Counted from the stretch's first letter, positions 18,129 to 29,284 are shown. The stretch is 64,000 nt of DNA from Holophagales bacterium (GCA_009836625.1 VXVC01000012.1:256073-320072), one strand, 5' to 3'. Numbers and translations are program-made. The notes: generated by a model not told the origin, from the letters alone.

Positions 18129-18458
18129 ATGAGCAGAGTCGACTGGTACTACCACCGAAACGGCTGAACGAGCTGCAAGAGAGCGTCCAAGTTGATGGAC
18201 GCACGCGGCGCGGAGATAGCGAACAGGACTCCGGCGAGCCGGAAGTTGGGGAGGGCCGACGCGGAGGCGCTACTCGCCGACGCGCAGACCCTCTACGTGG
18301 CGAAGGGGCAAAAGCACACGGAACTGCCGGCCTCGGATCCGGGCGCGGCCGACCTGATGCTCGGGCCCACGGGCAACCTGCGGGCGCCGGTGGTCAGGGT
18401 GGGCCGCACGCTGATCGTGGGCTACCACGAAGAGGCCCTGAGCCAGGCACTCGGCTGA
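18129..18458 (+). CDS. ArsC/Spx-like thioredoxin-fold protein, probable selenoprotein (TGA 18165-18167 read as Sec)
   Basis: ATG 18129 in frame with ORF 18192-18458 through a single TGA: MSRVDWYYHRNG-U-TSCKRASKLMDARGAEIANRTPASRKLGRADAEALLADAQTLYVAKGQKHTELPASDPGAADLMLGPTGNLRAPVVRVGRTLIVGYHEEALSQALG. TGA falls at the first Cys of CxxC; the ArsC-family C-terminal block (NLRAPVVRVGRTLIVGY) is retained. Confidence 0.8.
18183..18202 (+). promoter_or_regulatory. Putative bacterial SECIS element (hairpin downstream of in-frame UGA)
   Basis: GCGTCC-AAGTTGAT-GGACGC: perfect 6-bp stem, extendable by an A-U pair to leave loop AGUUGA with G at loop position 2; starts 15 nt after the TGA. Confidence 0.7.
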
Positions 18459-18465
18459 TCGAGAC

Positions 18466-21108
<2,643 letters not shown>

Positions 21109-21219
21109 GAGTCGAGTGCCTCTCGGTTCGGGGCGGTGGTCGTGCTTGTGTCCGCCGGAACGGAGCTGCGGCGGGATCTTATTCCATTTCGCTTAGGTTG
21201 TACACATCTTAGTGTTTCT

Positions 21220-22092
21220 TCATAAAGATCGGCGAGCCAGCGATTCCTCCTTGCGTCGCCAGCGGTCGTTCAGCCAGTTCGTCACGCCGTCCGGCTCGAC
21301 GGCAGCTATCGGGATTGTCTCCCACGCCACCTCCACCGACCCCGCGGCGCCGCCGAGGAACTCCCAGAAGGTGGAGGGCCGCGGGTAGGCGAGCGTCAGA
21401 TCGACGATCGAGCCTCCGCCCGGGGCGAGCGCCTCGATCATGGCGGCGAGGCCGCCGGCGCGAGGCGGCAGCAGGTGCTGGTATTGCGGAGCAATCCCGG
21501 ATACTCCGTGCCTGTCGCCGGCGACGCGCCTGTTCGCATCCCGCTTGGCGAACGTGAAGCGCGTGCCCTCGGCGAACGAGAGGATGGCCGCGGGTGACTC
21601 GAGCAGGGCGGCTGCTGCTTCGGTCACCCGGCGGCGGTCGTCGCCGCGCCGGCTCCCGGCGTCGATCCTGCGCTGGGCGCGGCGGCGGAGGACGGGGAAG
21701 TCGAAAGCGAGGATGATCAGGCCGAAGATCGGCACGTAGAGCAGTTCGCGCTTGCACAGGAACGTGACGATGGGACCGCGTGTGGCGATGAGACTCTGGA
21801 CCAGGAAGATGTCGGCCCAGGAGCGGTGGTTCGATAGGACGATGTGAGGCCGCGTCGGGTCGAGGCTCAGTGCGCGGCCGCGCCAGGAGGCCCGGGAGAT
21901 GCGCCGCAGCAGCACGTTGTCGACGCGCACGGCGGCGCGGTAGATGCGCGCGGCGGCTCGCCGGAACCATGGTCGCGTCCGCGGCGTCGCCTTGGCGGGT
22001 AGCAGGACGAGCAGCAGCAGCGCCCAGACGGTCAGGTTCAGCGTGATGGCGGCGAGGCAGATCGCCGCCCTCAGGTGCTGGGGCGCCGTCAA
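21220..22092 (-). CDS. PlsC-like 1-acylglycerol-3-phosphate acyltransferase family protein
   Basis: SNHRSWADIF (HX4D-type motif) and FAEGTRFT motif; N-terminal TM. Confidence 0.85.
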   Translation of the reverse strand: MTAPQHLRAAICLAAITLNLTVWALLLLVLLPAKATPRTRPWFRRAAARIYRAAVRVDNVLLRRISRASWRGRALSLDPTRPHIVLSNHRSWADIFLVQSLIATRGPIVTFLCKRELLYVPIFGLIILAFDFPVLRRRAQRRIDAGSRRGDDRRRVTEAAAALLESPAAILSFAEGTRFTFAKRDANRRVAGDRHGVSGIAPQYQHLLPPRAGGLAAMIEALAPGGGSIVDLTLAYPRPSTFWEFLGGAAGSVEVAWETIPIAAVEPDGVTNWLNDRWRRKEESLARRSL

Positions 22093-22961
22093 GTCCCGCG
22101 GGGCGGCCAGGGCAGGAGCGTGTTCGTGCCGCGGACGTAGTCCCGGTAGCCGGGATCATCGCGCCACTTCCGGTTCGCCCGCGCTTCGAGCATCCGTACG
22201 CCGCTGATCCTGGTCAGGAGCAGCCAGACGAAGACCGGCGAGACCAGTGTCGCCAGTTGCCAGCCCTCGAGCGTCGGCGCCGCGATCACCGCGATGCCGG
22301 TCCACAGCACGATCTCGCCGAAGTAATTCGGGTGGCGCGACCAGGCCCAGAGCCCCGACGTGATGTACCGGTCCCGGTTCGCGGGTACGGCGCGGAAGCG
22401 CGTCTTCTGGGCGTCGGCGGTCACCTCGATCAGGAAGCCGAGAGTCCACAGGGCCAGCCCGGTTGCGAGGGTCCAGTCCGGCGGCGTGCTTTCGGTCGCG
22501 AGCAGCGCCGCCAGCGCCGGGGCCGCGGTCAGTGATACCCAAAGGCCCTGGAGGGTCCAGGTCATCAGGAAGACGGGGCAGTTCGGTTTGATCTGCCGGA
22601 AGCGGCGATCCTCGCCGTCCCGGCGTACGCGCAGGAAGAGGAAAGGACCCAGCCTTAGCGCCCACACCGCGATGGCGGCGGCGATGACGAGCGATCGCGG
22701 GTCGAAGCCGGCGCGGATGAGCAGGGCGCCCGCGGTCACGACGAGGAAGGTGATGCTCCCGGTCAGATCGAAGAAGCGCTCCGTCTGGAGGAACCAGGCC
22801 GGGATGAACGCGATCCACTGGACGGCGAAGGCCGCGGCGACGACGACCGCGAAGGCCGGCAGGCCGCCGACTTCCACGCCGCGACTGCCGCCGGCCGCCC
22901 CCATCAGCGCGCCGGCAACGAGCGCCCCCGCGATGCCCAGGTAGGGGAGAGACTTCGGCAC
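22089..22961 (-). CDS. DUF1295/steroid 5-alpha-reductase C-terminal-like membrane protein
   Basis: Multi-TM with YITSGLWAWSRHPNYFGEIVLWTG signature; ATGA overlap with downstream gene. Confidence 0.88.
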   Translation of the reverse strand: MPKSLPYLGIAGALVAGALMGAAGGSRGVEVGGLPAFAVVVAAAFAVQWIAFIPAWFLQTERFFDLTGSITFLVVTAGALLIRAGFDPRSLVIAAAIAVWALRLGPFLFLRVRRDGEDRRFRQIKPNCPVFLMTWTLQGLWVSLTAAPALAALLATESTPPDWTLATGLALWTLGFLIEVTADAQKTRFRAVPANRDRYITSGLWAWSRHPNYFGEIVLWTGIAVIAAPTLEGWQLATLVSPVFVWLLLTRISGVRMLEARANRKWRDDPGYRDYVRGTNTLLPWPPRGT

Positions 22962-22977
22962 GGACGGAACCTAGCAG

Positions 22978-23343
22978 TCAGTACGGCATGTCGTCGTCGC
23001 CGAGACCGAAGTGGTGTCCGAGCTCGTGCACCAGGGTGTCGCGCACTTCGCGCACGACGTCCGCCTCCGTGTTGCAGATCCACAGGATCGGCAGACGGTA
23101 GATCACGACCCGGTCGGGCAGTGAGCTGTAGCCGCTGCCCCGTTCGTCGAGGGGTACGCCGTGGTAGAGGCCCAGCAGGTCGTCCTCCTCCGGGTCGAGC
23201 CCGACCAGGCGCAGGTCCTCCTCGCTCGGCTCCTCTTCGACCACGACGGCGACGTTGTCGATCAGCTCGGCGAACGCCGGGGGCAGCGTGTCCAGAGCAC
23301 GCGACAGCAGGTACTCGAACCGCGGCAGGTCGACCTCGATCAT
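22978..23343 (-). CDS. Zincin-like metallopeptidase family protein (PF06262-type)
   Basis: LVHELGHHFGLGDDDMPY (HExxH-type HELGHH); short acidic protein; likely start ATG at 23343. Confidence 0.85.
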   Translation of the reverse strand: MIEVDLPRFEYLLSRALDTLPPAFAELIDNVAVVVEEEPSEEDLRLVGLDPEEDDLLGLYHGVPLDERGSGYSSLPDRVVIYRLPILWICNTEADVVREVRDTLVHELGHHFGLGDDDMPY

Positions 23344-23437
23344 GGGCGGCAAGCCTGTCAGGCGTCGTCCCGGACTGCTAGGGTCCCGCCGGAAAGAGTC
23401 GAGCGCTTCCGTGACCGATCCCAGACGACGTCCCAAC

Positions 23438-24559
23438 ATGAGCGACGACCCGCTGGCGCCGGGAGAAGCGGCCAGGAACGCACTGACCCTTCACGAGCTG
23501 GTCGTGGCCGCCCGCCGCAACCTGGACGGCAACGTCTGGGACTACCTGGTTGGCGGCGCCGAGACCGAGACGAGCGTGAAGCGGAACCGGCAGGCGCTGG
23601 ACTCCGTGGCCTTCCGGCCGCGCGTTCTCACCGATGTCTCGAAGGTCGAGGCCGGTGGCTCTCTGCTGGGCCACGACCTGCGCATTCCGGTCATCCTGGC
23701 GCCGATCGGCTCGCTGCAGCTCTTCGAGGAGGGCGGCGGCGCCACGGCCGCCGAGGCAGCCGAGGACTTCGGGATCATGAACTTCGTCAGTTCGGTGTGC
23801 CTGCCGGGGCTCGAGGGGACGGCCGAGGCATCCGATTCAGCGAAGGTGTACCAGCTCTACCTCGCCGACGACGAGGACTGGATGCGCGGTCTGATCCGGC
23901 GGGCGGTGGCCGCCGGCTACAACGGCTTCTGCCTGACCGTCGACACCCAGGTCTACAGCCGGCGGGAGCGGGATCTGCTGAAGCGCTGGCGGCCGCCCTC
24001 GGTCGGCGAGGCGACCACCCGCGTAGCGCCGCTCAACTACCAGGCACGGATGACCTGGGACCTGGTCAAGCGGATCAAGGACGAGTTCGACATCCCGTTG
24101 ATCCTCAAGGGCATCGCCACGGCTGAGGACGCTGGCGCCGCGTGCGAGCACGGAGTCGACGTGGTCTACGTGTCGAACCACGGCGGTCGCCAGCTCGACC
24201 ACTGCCGCGGCACCCTCGACACGCTCCCGGAGGTCGTCGAGGAGGTCGACGGTCGCACCCAGGTCGTCGTCGACGGCGGCTTCATGCGGGGCACGGACGT
24301 GGTCAAGGCCAGGGTTCTGGGCGCCGACGCGGTCGGCATCGGCCGCCTCGAGGCCATCGCCATGGCCGCCGGCGGCCGCGAAGGCGTCGTCCGCATGCTC
24401 AGCATCCTCGAGCACGAGATCGTCACCTGCCTCGGCCTCCTCGGCGTCACCGGCTGGGACGAACTCGACGCCACCTGTCTCCACCGCGCCCTGCCGGTCG
24501 ATCCTCCGACCGTCCTCGGCGCCTTTCCGTTCCTGGACCTGGACTACCCGTATCTCTGA
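23438..24559 (+). CDS. FMN-dependent alpha-hydroxy acid oxidase/dehydrogenase
   Basis: VVYVSNHGGRQLDHCRGTLDTLPEVV active-site block; FMN-binding DGGFMRGTDVVKARVLGADAVGIGR. Confidence 0.92.
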   Translation: MSDDPLAPGEAARNALTLHELVVAARRNLDGNVWDYLVGGAETETSVKRNRQALDSVAFRPRVLTDVSKVEAGGSLLGHDLRIPVILAPIGSLQLFEEGGGATAAEAAEDFGIMNFVSSVCLPGLEGTAEASDSAKVYQLYLADDEDWMRGLIRRAVAAGYNGFCLTVDTQVYSRRERDLLKRWRPPSVGEATTRVAPLNYQARMTWDLVKRIKDEFDIPLILKGIATAEDAGAACEHGVDVVYVSNHGGRQLDHCRGTLDTLPEVVEEVDGRTQVVVDGGFMRGTDVVKARVLGADAVGIGRLEAIAMAAGGREGVVRMLSILEHEIVTCLGLLGVTGWDELDATCLHRALPVDPPTVLGAFPFLDLDYPYL

Positions 24560-24572
24560 TCCCGCGACGCGC

Positions 24573-25439
24573 ATGGAAGAAGCCCTGCTCCTGCGGCGGA
24601 TACGGGAGGAGTTTCCCAACGTCACGTGGACGTCGCACCGGTACCTGACGCACGGCTGGGACCACGTCGTCCTGATCCTCGACGAGGCGCTCGTCTTCCG
24701 GGCTCCCAGGACCCAGGCGTACCGGAATGCGCTGGCGAACGAAGCCAGGCTGCTTCGCTACCTCCAGCCGAGGGTCGCCGTCGGCATTCCCGACTACGTC
24801 TACGAGTCCGCCGACGGCTCGTTCGCCGGCTACAGACTTCTCGCCGGTCGGGAGCTGGACGTCGCCACGTTCGGTCGGCTCTCCGATACGGCAAGGGAAC
24901 GGATAGCGGAACAGCTCGCCGCGTTCCTCACCGCGGTCCACGAGACCCCGAAGTCGGTCGCCCGTGAGTGCGGCGTGTCCGAGCGGGACCCGCGGAGGGA
25001 CCACGAGGACTTCGTTCGTGACGTCGAAGCGCTCGTGCTACCGCGCCTCGCATCGAGCGAAGTCGAGGTCATCCGTGGCTTCCTGACCGAGCTGGCCGCA
25101 GAAGCGAAACCGACCCGCTCGACGTCGCTCGTCCACGGCGACCTGGCCGGCGAGCACATCCTCTGGGATGCGGACCGGCGACAGGTCAACATCATCGACT
25201 TCAGCGACCGCTCCATCGGAGACCCCGCCTTCGACTTCGCAGGACTGCTCGCCAACGGGCAGCAGTTCGCCCAACGCGTCGTGGACCAGTACCGCGGACC
25301 GAAGGATGAGGGGATGCTGTGGCGGGCGCGGTTGTACTTCCGCCGGATCGCACTGGAGACGATGGTGTACGCGCTGCAGGGCTACCCGTGCACCTTCGAG
25401 GAAGGCCGCGCGGAGTTCGGGGCCCGGTTCCGGGTGTAA
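24573..25439 (+). CDS. APH-family phosphotransferase
   Basis: LVHGDLAGEHILWD and NIIDFSDRSIGDPAFDFAGLL kinase motifs. Confidence 0.87.
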   Translation: MEEALLLRRIREEFPNVTWTSHRYLTHGWDHVVLILDEALVFRAPRTQAYRNALANEARLLRYLQPRVAVGIPDYVYESADGSFAGYRLLAGRELDVATFGRLSDTARERIAEQLAAFLTAVHETPKSVARECGVSERDPRRDHEDFVRDVEALVLPRLASSEVEVIRGFLTELAAEAKPTRSTSLVHGDLAGEHILWDADRRQVNIIDFSDRSIGDPAFDFAGLLANGQQFAQRVVDQYRGPKDEGMLWRARLYFRRIALETMVYALQGYPCTFEEGRAEFGARFRV

Positions 25440-25456
25440 CCGAGAACTCTCCGGCG

Positions 25457-25606
25457 GCGCTAAACCGTCGGATCGTCGCTGATCTGCACCACCATCTTGC
25501 CGGTGTTCTCGCCGCGGAAGAGGCCCATGAACGCCTCCGGGGCGTTCGCGAGGCCGGAGACGATCGTCTCGCGGTAGGCGACCTTGCCTTCCGCGATCCA
25601 GCCGGC
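25457..25606. repeat. 150-bp direct repeat, left copy (3' end of oxidoreductase gene)
   Basis: Letter-for-letter identical to 29367-29516 (gcgctaaaccgtcggatcg...gatccagccggc); encodes on minus strand AGWIAEGKVAYRETIVSGLANAPEAFMGLFRGENTGKMVVQISDDPTV*. Confidence 0.95.
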
Positions 25607-25684
25607 CTGCTCGACGTGACCGACGGGGACGAACTCGACGCCTCCCACCTCCACCGTGCCCTGCCGGTCGATCGTCCAGTGGTC
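25607..25684 (+). pseudogene. C-terminal remnant of an alpha-hydroxy acid oxidase paralog
   Basis: LLDVTDGDELDASHLHRALPVDRPVVLTR resembles LLGVTGWDELDATCLHRALPVDPPTVLGA of the intact 23438-24559 gene. Confidence 0.7.
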
Positions 25685-25944
25685 TTGACTCGGAACAAGC
25701 ACTGTCGAGGCCCCTGCATTGACCCAGACCCACCAACCGGAGCGAGCGGAGTGAGTCTCGACTGGGCGAAATGGCATGGAGGACCAAGGCGCGTAGGTGC
25801 GAGTCGGGCCAAGCGGACGAATCCACAGGTTTATGCGAGCTCTTTCTCCCAAGGGCGTTAGCGACGACCCTGCGTGATCGCACAATTCTCGCCCCAAGAC
25901 GGCGGTGCGTCGCTCATTCATCGGATTTCATCCGCCAAGCTAGG

Positions 25945-25973
25945 TTGACACCCCCACAGGGAGAAGCTAGGGT
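25945..25973 (+). promoter_or_regulatory. Candidate sigma70-like promoter upstream of 26060 gene
   Basis: TTGACA (25945-25950), 17-nt spacer, TAGGGT (25968-25973); flanked by 8-bp direct repeat AAGCTAGG (25937 and 25964). Confidence 0.35.
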
Positions 25974-26059
25974 CCCGCGAATCATCACAACCCTACAGTC
26001 GAGAATCGCCCGCGGATGAGCCGCAGAGGGGTAGGGCTGTAGCCTGCAAGGGGGGACTC

Positions 26060-26560
26060 ATGCTCCAATCACGCCATCTTCGTTACGCGCTGCTGAGCGC
26101 ACTCGCCTTCTTGTCGCTCGCAGTCGTTGGCGCGCCCGAAGTCGCGTCCGCTTGTGAAACGTGCAGCCCGAGGGCCACCTGCTACGACGTTGCCGTTGGC
26201 TTCAAGAACTGCAAGTCCCGAGGCGGTCTATTCACCCGCAGTTGCTTCGCCTCGATCGAATGCCCGCTCCGCTATAGCCCCGTCAATACCGACGGAGAGA
26301 CGCCGGAACCTCTTCAAGTAGCGTCTAAGGAGCGCCCAGCCGACCTCTTCTCTACACGGGGGTCTGGGGTTCGTTCCGCTTGCCTTGCTGGACAGAATCC
26401 GCCTCATGAGGCCTGCCGGATCCAGAACGGTAAGCTCCTCGCGTCATGTGAGGCGACGGCCACCGTGGCTGAATCGCTGCCGGCCCAGCAGTCCATCGTT
26501 GCTGAGACCCGCGCTGCAGGTGGCCGGCTCGCACTATCGCGGGCGGCGTCCGCCCCGTGA
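26060..26560 (+). CDS. Secreted cysteine-rich protein of unknown function
   Basis: Signal peptide MLQSRHLRYALLSALAFLSLAVVGAPEVASA then ACETCSPRATCYDVAVGFKNCKSRGGLFTRSCFASIEC; codon usage less GC-biased than neighbours. Confidence 0.6.
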   Translation: MLQSRHLRYALLSALAFLSLAVVGAPEVASACETCSPRATCYDVAVGFKNCKSRGGLFTRSCFASIECPLRYSPVNTDGETPEPLQVASKERPADLFSTRGSGVRSACLAGQNPPHEACRIQNGKLLASCEATATVAESLPAQQSIVAETRAAGGRLALSRAASAP

Positions 26561-28887
26561 ACCGGCTCGCCGAACCGTTCTTTCGCGTTTCGGTCGCCCT
26601 CCTATTGACGGCAGCGGTTCCGGGGCTGAACGCCCAGACGGAAGTTGTCACCGTCGTTCGAGGGGAACTGCCTATCCACTCCCAGGCTCGGGTTGTGGTT
26701 CGCGACCAAGAGGGGGATGAACGCCTAGCTGTACCAATCGACACCAGCGACAGCGCGGCACATCGCATCCGCCTAACGGACACCGATACGGTCAGCTGTG
26801 CAGGTGACGGTCTTTGGTGCCCAGTTCTGACTACTTCTGCCGGTGGCGGCGTAGCAGGCCGGCTGGTTCTTCCGGTGTTCAACCGGACTTCTTTCCGGAT
26901 GCCGGTCGTCCTGCCGCCGGGTGAAGGTTGGGTGGGTGAGAAGCTCCAGGTTGAGTTCTGGCTCAGGTCAAGGCAGTCGCAGGATCATGCTTTGCCGTCA
27001 TTGGCACAGGCAGATGAACGGTTCGTCCTGGAGGCGTCAGTCGACACCACGGACACCGGGTTGACGGTAGGCTGGTCTGGGCCAGCAGGTGCTCTCGACT
27101 TCCGCATTGCGGCCGAAGGGTGGGCGCCTGCGTACTTGTTTGATATCGAGACCCGGCCAGGCAGCGTGACTCTGCCCCAGACGAAGTTCGTCCGAGGATC
27201 ATCGCTCTCAGCGTTTGCCGTAGATGTCGAGACAGGTGCTGGAGTCCCTGACGTGGCGGTTGCGCTCCATCTTCCCGATGCTGAGTACGAGGATGAACGC
27301 GCTCGGCGACTCCGTAGGTCAGAAACCACGAACGACCGCGGTTTCGTCCAGCTGCGAGGCATCCCACCAGGCATTTACGACCTCGTCCTCTCAAGTGAAG
27401 GCCGACCTCCGACCCATATCAGGGACGTCGAGATGACGGACGGTGCCGAGACCTGGCTCGGCAATGTGGAACTACTTGGATTCGCTCAGATGACGGTCCA
27501 CGTAGAACCCGCTACCAACAATGGGGAGCCATGGCGCATCGAGGTTTGGCAACTGACTGAGCCGTGGACAGAGGCCTCGGCGACCACAAGTAGTGGCGTG
27601 TCTGTCTTGCGCGGACTCGTGCAAGGGCAGTACGAAGTCAGAGTAATCGGTTCCAGGGACAGCCTGGTTCGATCGGAAACACGCTGGATAGGCAGCGATG
27701 AGACGGTATTCCTGTCTCTCGACCTAGCCCGGGTCAGAGGACGGGTTCTCCTTGGTAGATACGGCGTCCGTTCCGAAGTGGATCTCGCTACCGGCGGCGG
27801 CGACCGCTCTCGGTTCAAGACAGACGACGAAGGCCGCTTCGGGGGCAGCATTCCCCGGCCGCTTCAGGACCGGGTTGTTGCGTTCGTGGAGACGGAGGAC
27901 GGCATTCATCGGACGTTTCGGCTAGAGCCACGCCAGCGTAGCGGTGCCTACGAAGTGTTACTCGAGCTGGGTAATCATGGTATCCGGGGCCAAGTGCTGG
28001 AGGCTACGTCGAGACGGCCAATCGACGGCGCCCTGGTCATGATCCGGCGTCCAGAGAACGAGGGCTTCTATCCGAGTGAACTGATGGTCGACGCTACCGG
28101 TTCTTTCGTCTTCCTGGGCCTCGATGCCGACAACTACGAGTTGACCGCCTACCGGGACGGCTACACGGAAGCCCGTCTGGCCGGAACTCCCGCTATCGAG
28201 ATGTCGGGCCCCGAAGAGGTCGTGGACACGCCCGGGCCGAACGGGGTTACGATCCTGTTGCAGCCGGGAACGCCTCTCGACGTCCTCATAACCTCCGCCG
28301 ACGGCATTCCGGAGCGCGGTGCCAACGTCAGAGTGTTCACGCTGACACCCGAAGGCACAGGCATTGGTGAAACGACCACCGACCTTGCGGGACGGGGTCA
28401 AGTCGTCGTGCCGCGCAGCGTCCTGCCCGCGGCAGTCGTCGTCCAGGCTCCGTCCGGTGTCCTCTGGTCTGGCTGCGTGGTTGTACCCGAAGAGGAACAG
28501 GTGCTACACCTTCAGCTTCCTTCCGCACCCGGCGGGACACTCTTGCTGCGGCGAACGGAACCGGATCTCGGCGATGGTCTTCCCATGCCCGATCAGGATC
28601 TCGTCTCGCTTGGCGGCGGATTGCTCCGAATCCAGGACTTTCTGAACTGGACGGCCGCTGTTGGACTTCCACTGCCTTCCGAGGACACGTTTCGAGTACC
28701 TCGGGTGGCATCCGGCCATTACGCCGTTACCGAAACTCTGCCATTGGGGCTAGACGCCTATCCGGCCGCTTGTCAGGGGACGGGTCGGCCGACTGGAGCC
28801 TGGGAGTATCTCCCGGTTGGCGGAGAACTGGCCCTGCCGTTTCGGTTTGAAGCGGTTGACGACGGGAGCTTCTGGATCCCCGGCTAA
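26557..28887 (+). CDS. Secreted multi-domain protein with carboxypeptidase-regulatory-like (prealbumin-like) repeats
   Basis: GTG start overlapping upstream TGA; repeated beta-sandwich motifs (GVPDVAVALHLPD..GFVQLRGIPPGIYDLVLSSEGRPP; RPIDGALVMIRRPENEG..FVFLGLDADNYELTAYRDGY). Confidence 0.72.
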   Translation: MNRLAEPFFRVSVALLLTAAVPGLNAQTEVVTVVRGELPIHSQARVVVRDQEGDERLAVPIDTSDSAAHRIRLTDTDTVSCAGDGLWCPVLTTSAGGGVAGRLVLPVFNRTSFRMPVVLPPGEGWVGEKLQVEFWLRSRQSQDHALPSLAQADERFVLEASVDTTDTGLTVGWSGPAGALDFRIAAEGWAPAYLFDIETRPGSVTLPQTKFVRGSSLSAFAVDVETGAGVPDVAVALHLPDAEYEDERARRLRRSETTNDRGFVQLRGIPPGIYDLVLSSEGRPPTHIRDVEMTDGAETWLGNVELLGFAQMTVHVEPATNNGEPWRIEVWQLTEPWTEASATTSSGVSVLRGLVQGQYEVRVIGSRDSLVRSETRWIGSDETVFLSLDLARVRGRVLLGRYGVRSEVDLATGGGDRSRFKTDDEGRFGGSIPRPLQDRVVAFVETEDGIHRTFRLEPRQRSGAYEVLLELGNHGIRGQVLEATSRRPIDGALVMIRRPENEGFYPSELMVDATGSFVFLGLDADNYELTAYRDGYTEARLAGTPAIEMSGPEEVVDTPGPNGVTILLQPGTPLDVLITSADGIPERGANVRVFTLTPEGTGIGETTTDLAGRGQVVVPRSVLPAAVVVQAPSGVLWSGCVVVPEEEQVLHLQLPSAPGGTLLLRRTEPDLGDGLPMPDQDLVSLGGGLLRIQDFLNWTAAVGLPLPSEDTFRVPRVASGHYAVTETLPLGLDAYPAACQGTGRPTGAWEYLPVGGELALPFRFEAVDDGSFWIPG

Positions 28888-29258
28888 CGTGAGGCAGCCT
28901 CGCGAGCTGACCGATTGGGGACGGTGGGGCGGAGACGGGCGAGAGGTTCTGGTCGGGCTGGGCCATGCCCCCGAATGGCCGTCTCCGCCGCGACAGCCGT
29001 GGTGAGTCCTCGACCAACGTGGAACAGCCTTCAGCGTAGTGAGTGACCCGCTACGGAGTACGCAACGGTGGCGGAGGTGTTCATCACAACCCTACGCGAG
29101 AGCCGCGGGCCGTAACGGGCCACCATTTAGCGTACCGCAGCGATGCCTCCGTAGCAGACTGAGAGTTCCTCGGCATCAAAGCGCGATACCCTCGGCTCCT
29201 TCGTTCCCTTGTTCAGGCATGCTCGTCCAGGAGGAGCCGGTTCAGGATCCGCATGGTC

Positions 29259-29284
29259 TGACCGACCGAGAAACTGGTCGGTCA
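29259..29284. repeat. Inverted repeat / hairpin
   Basis: TGACCGACC-GAGAAACT-GGTCGGTCA, perfect 9-bp stem, 8-nt loop, in non-coding right flank of the insert. Confidence 0.7.

Noticed and set aside
18192-18458. Stand-alone 88-aa ORF as annotated in the track
   Set aside because: Start would remove the redox motif; better explained as the 3' part of a Sec-containing gene starting at 18129.
21110-21219. AT-rich segment upstream of lon as a heat-shock or CIRCE promoter
   Set aside because: No clear CIRCE (TTAGCACTC-N9-GAGTGCTAA) or sigma32 consensus found by reading.
24573-25439. Aminoglycoside resistance gene
   Set aside because: APH fold motifs are present, but the family is broad and there is no evidence of a resistance substrate.
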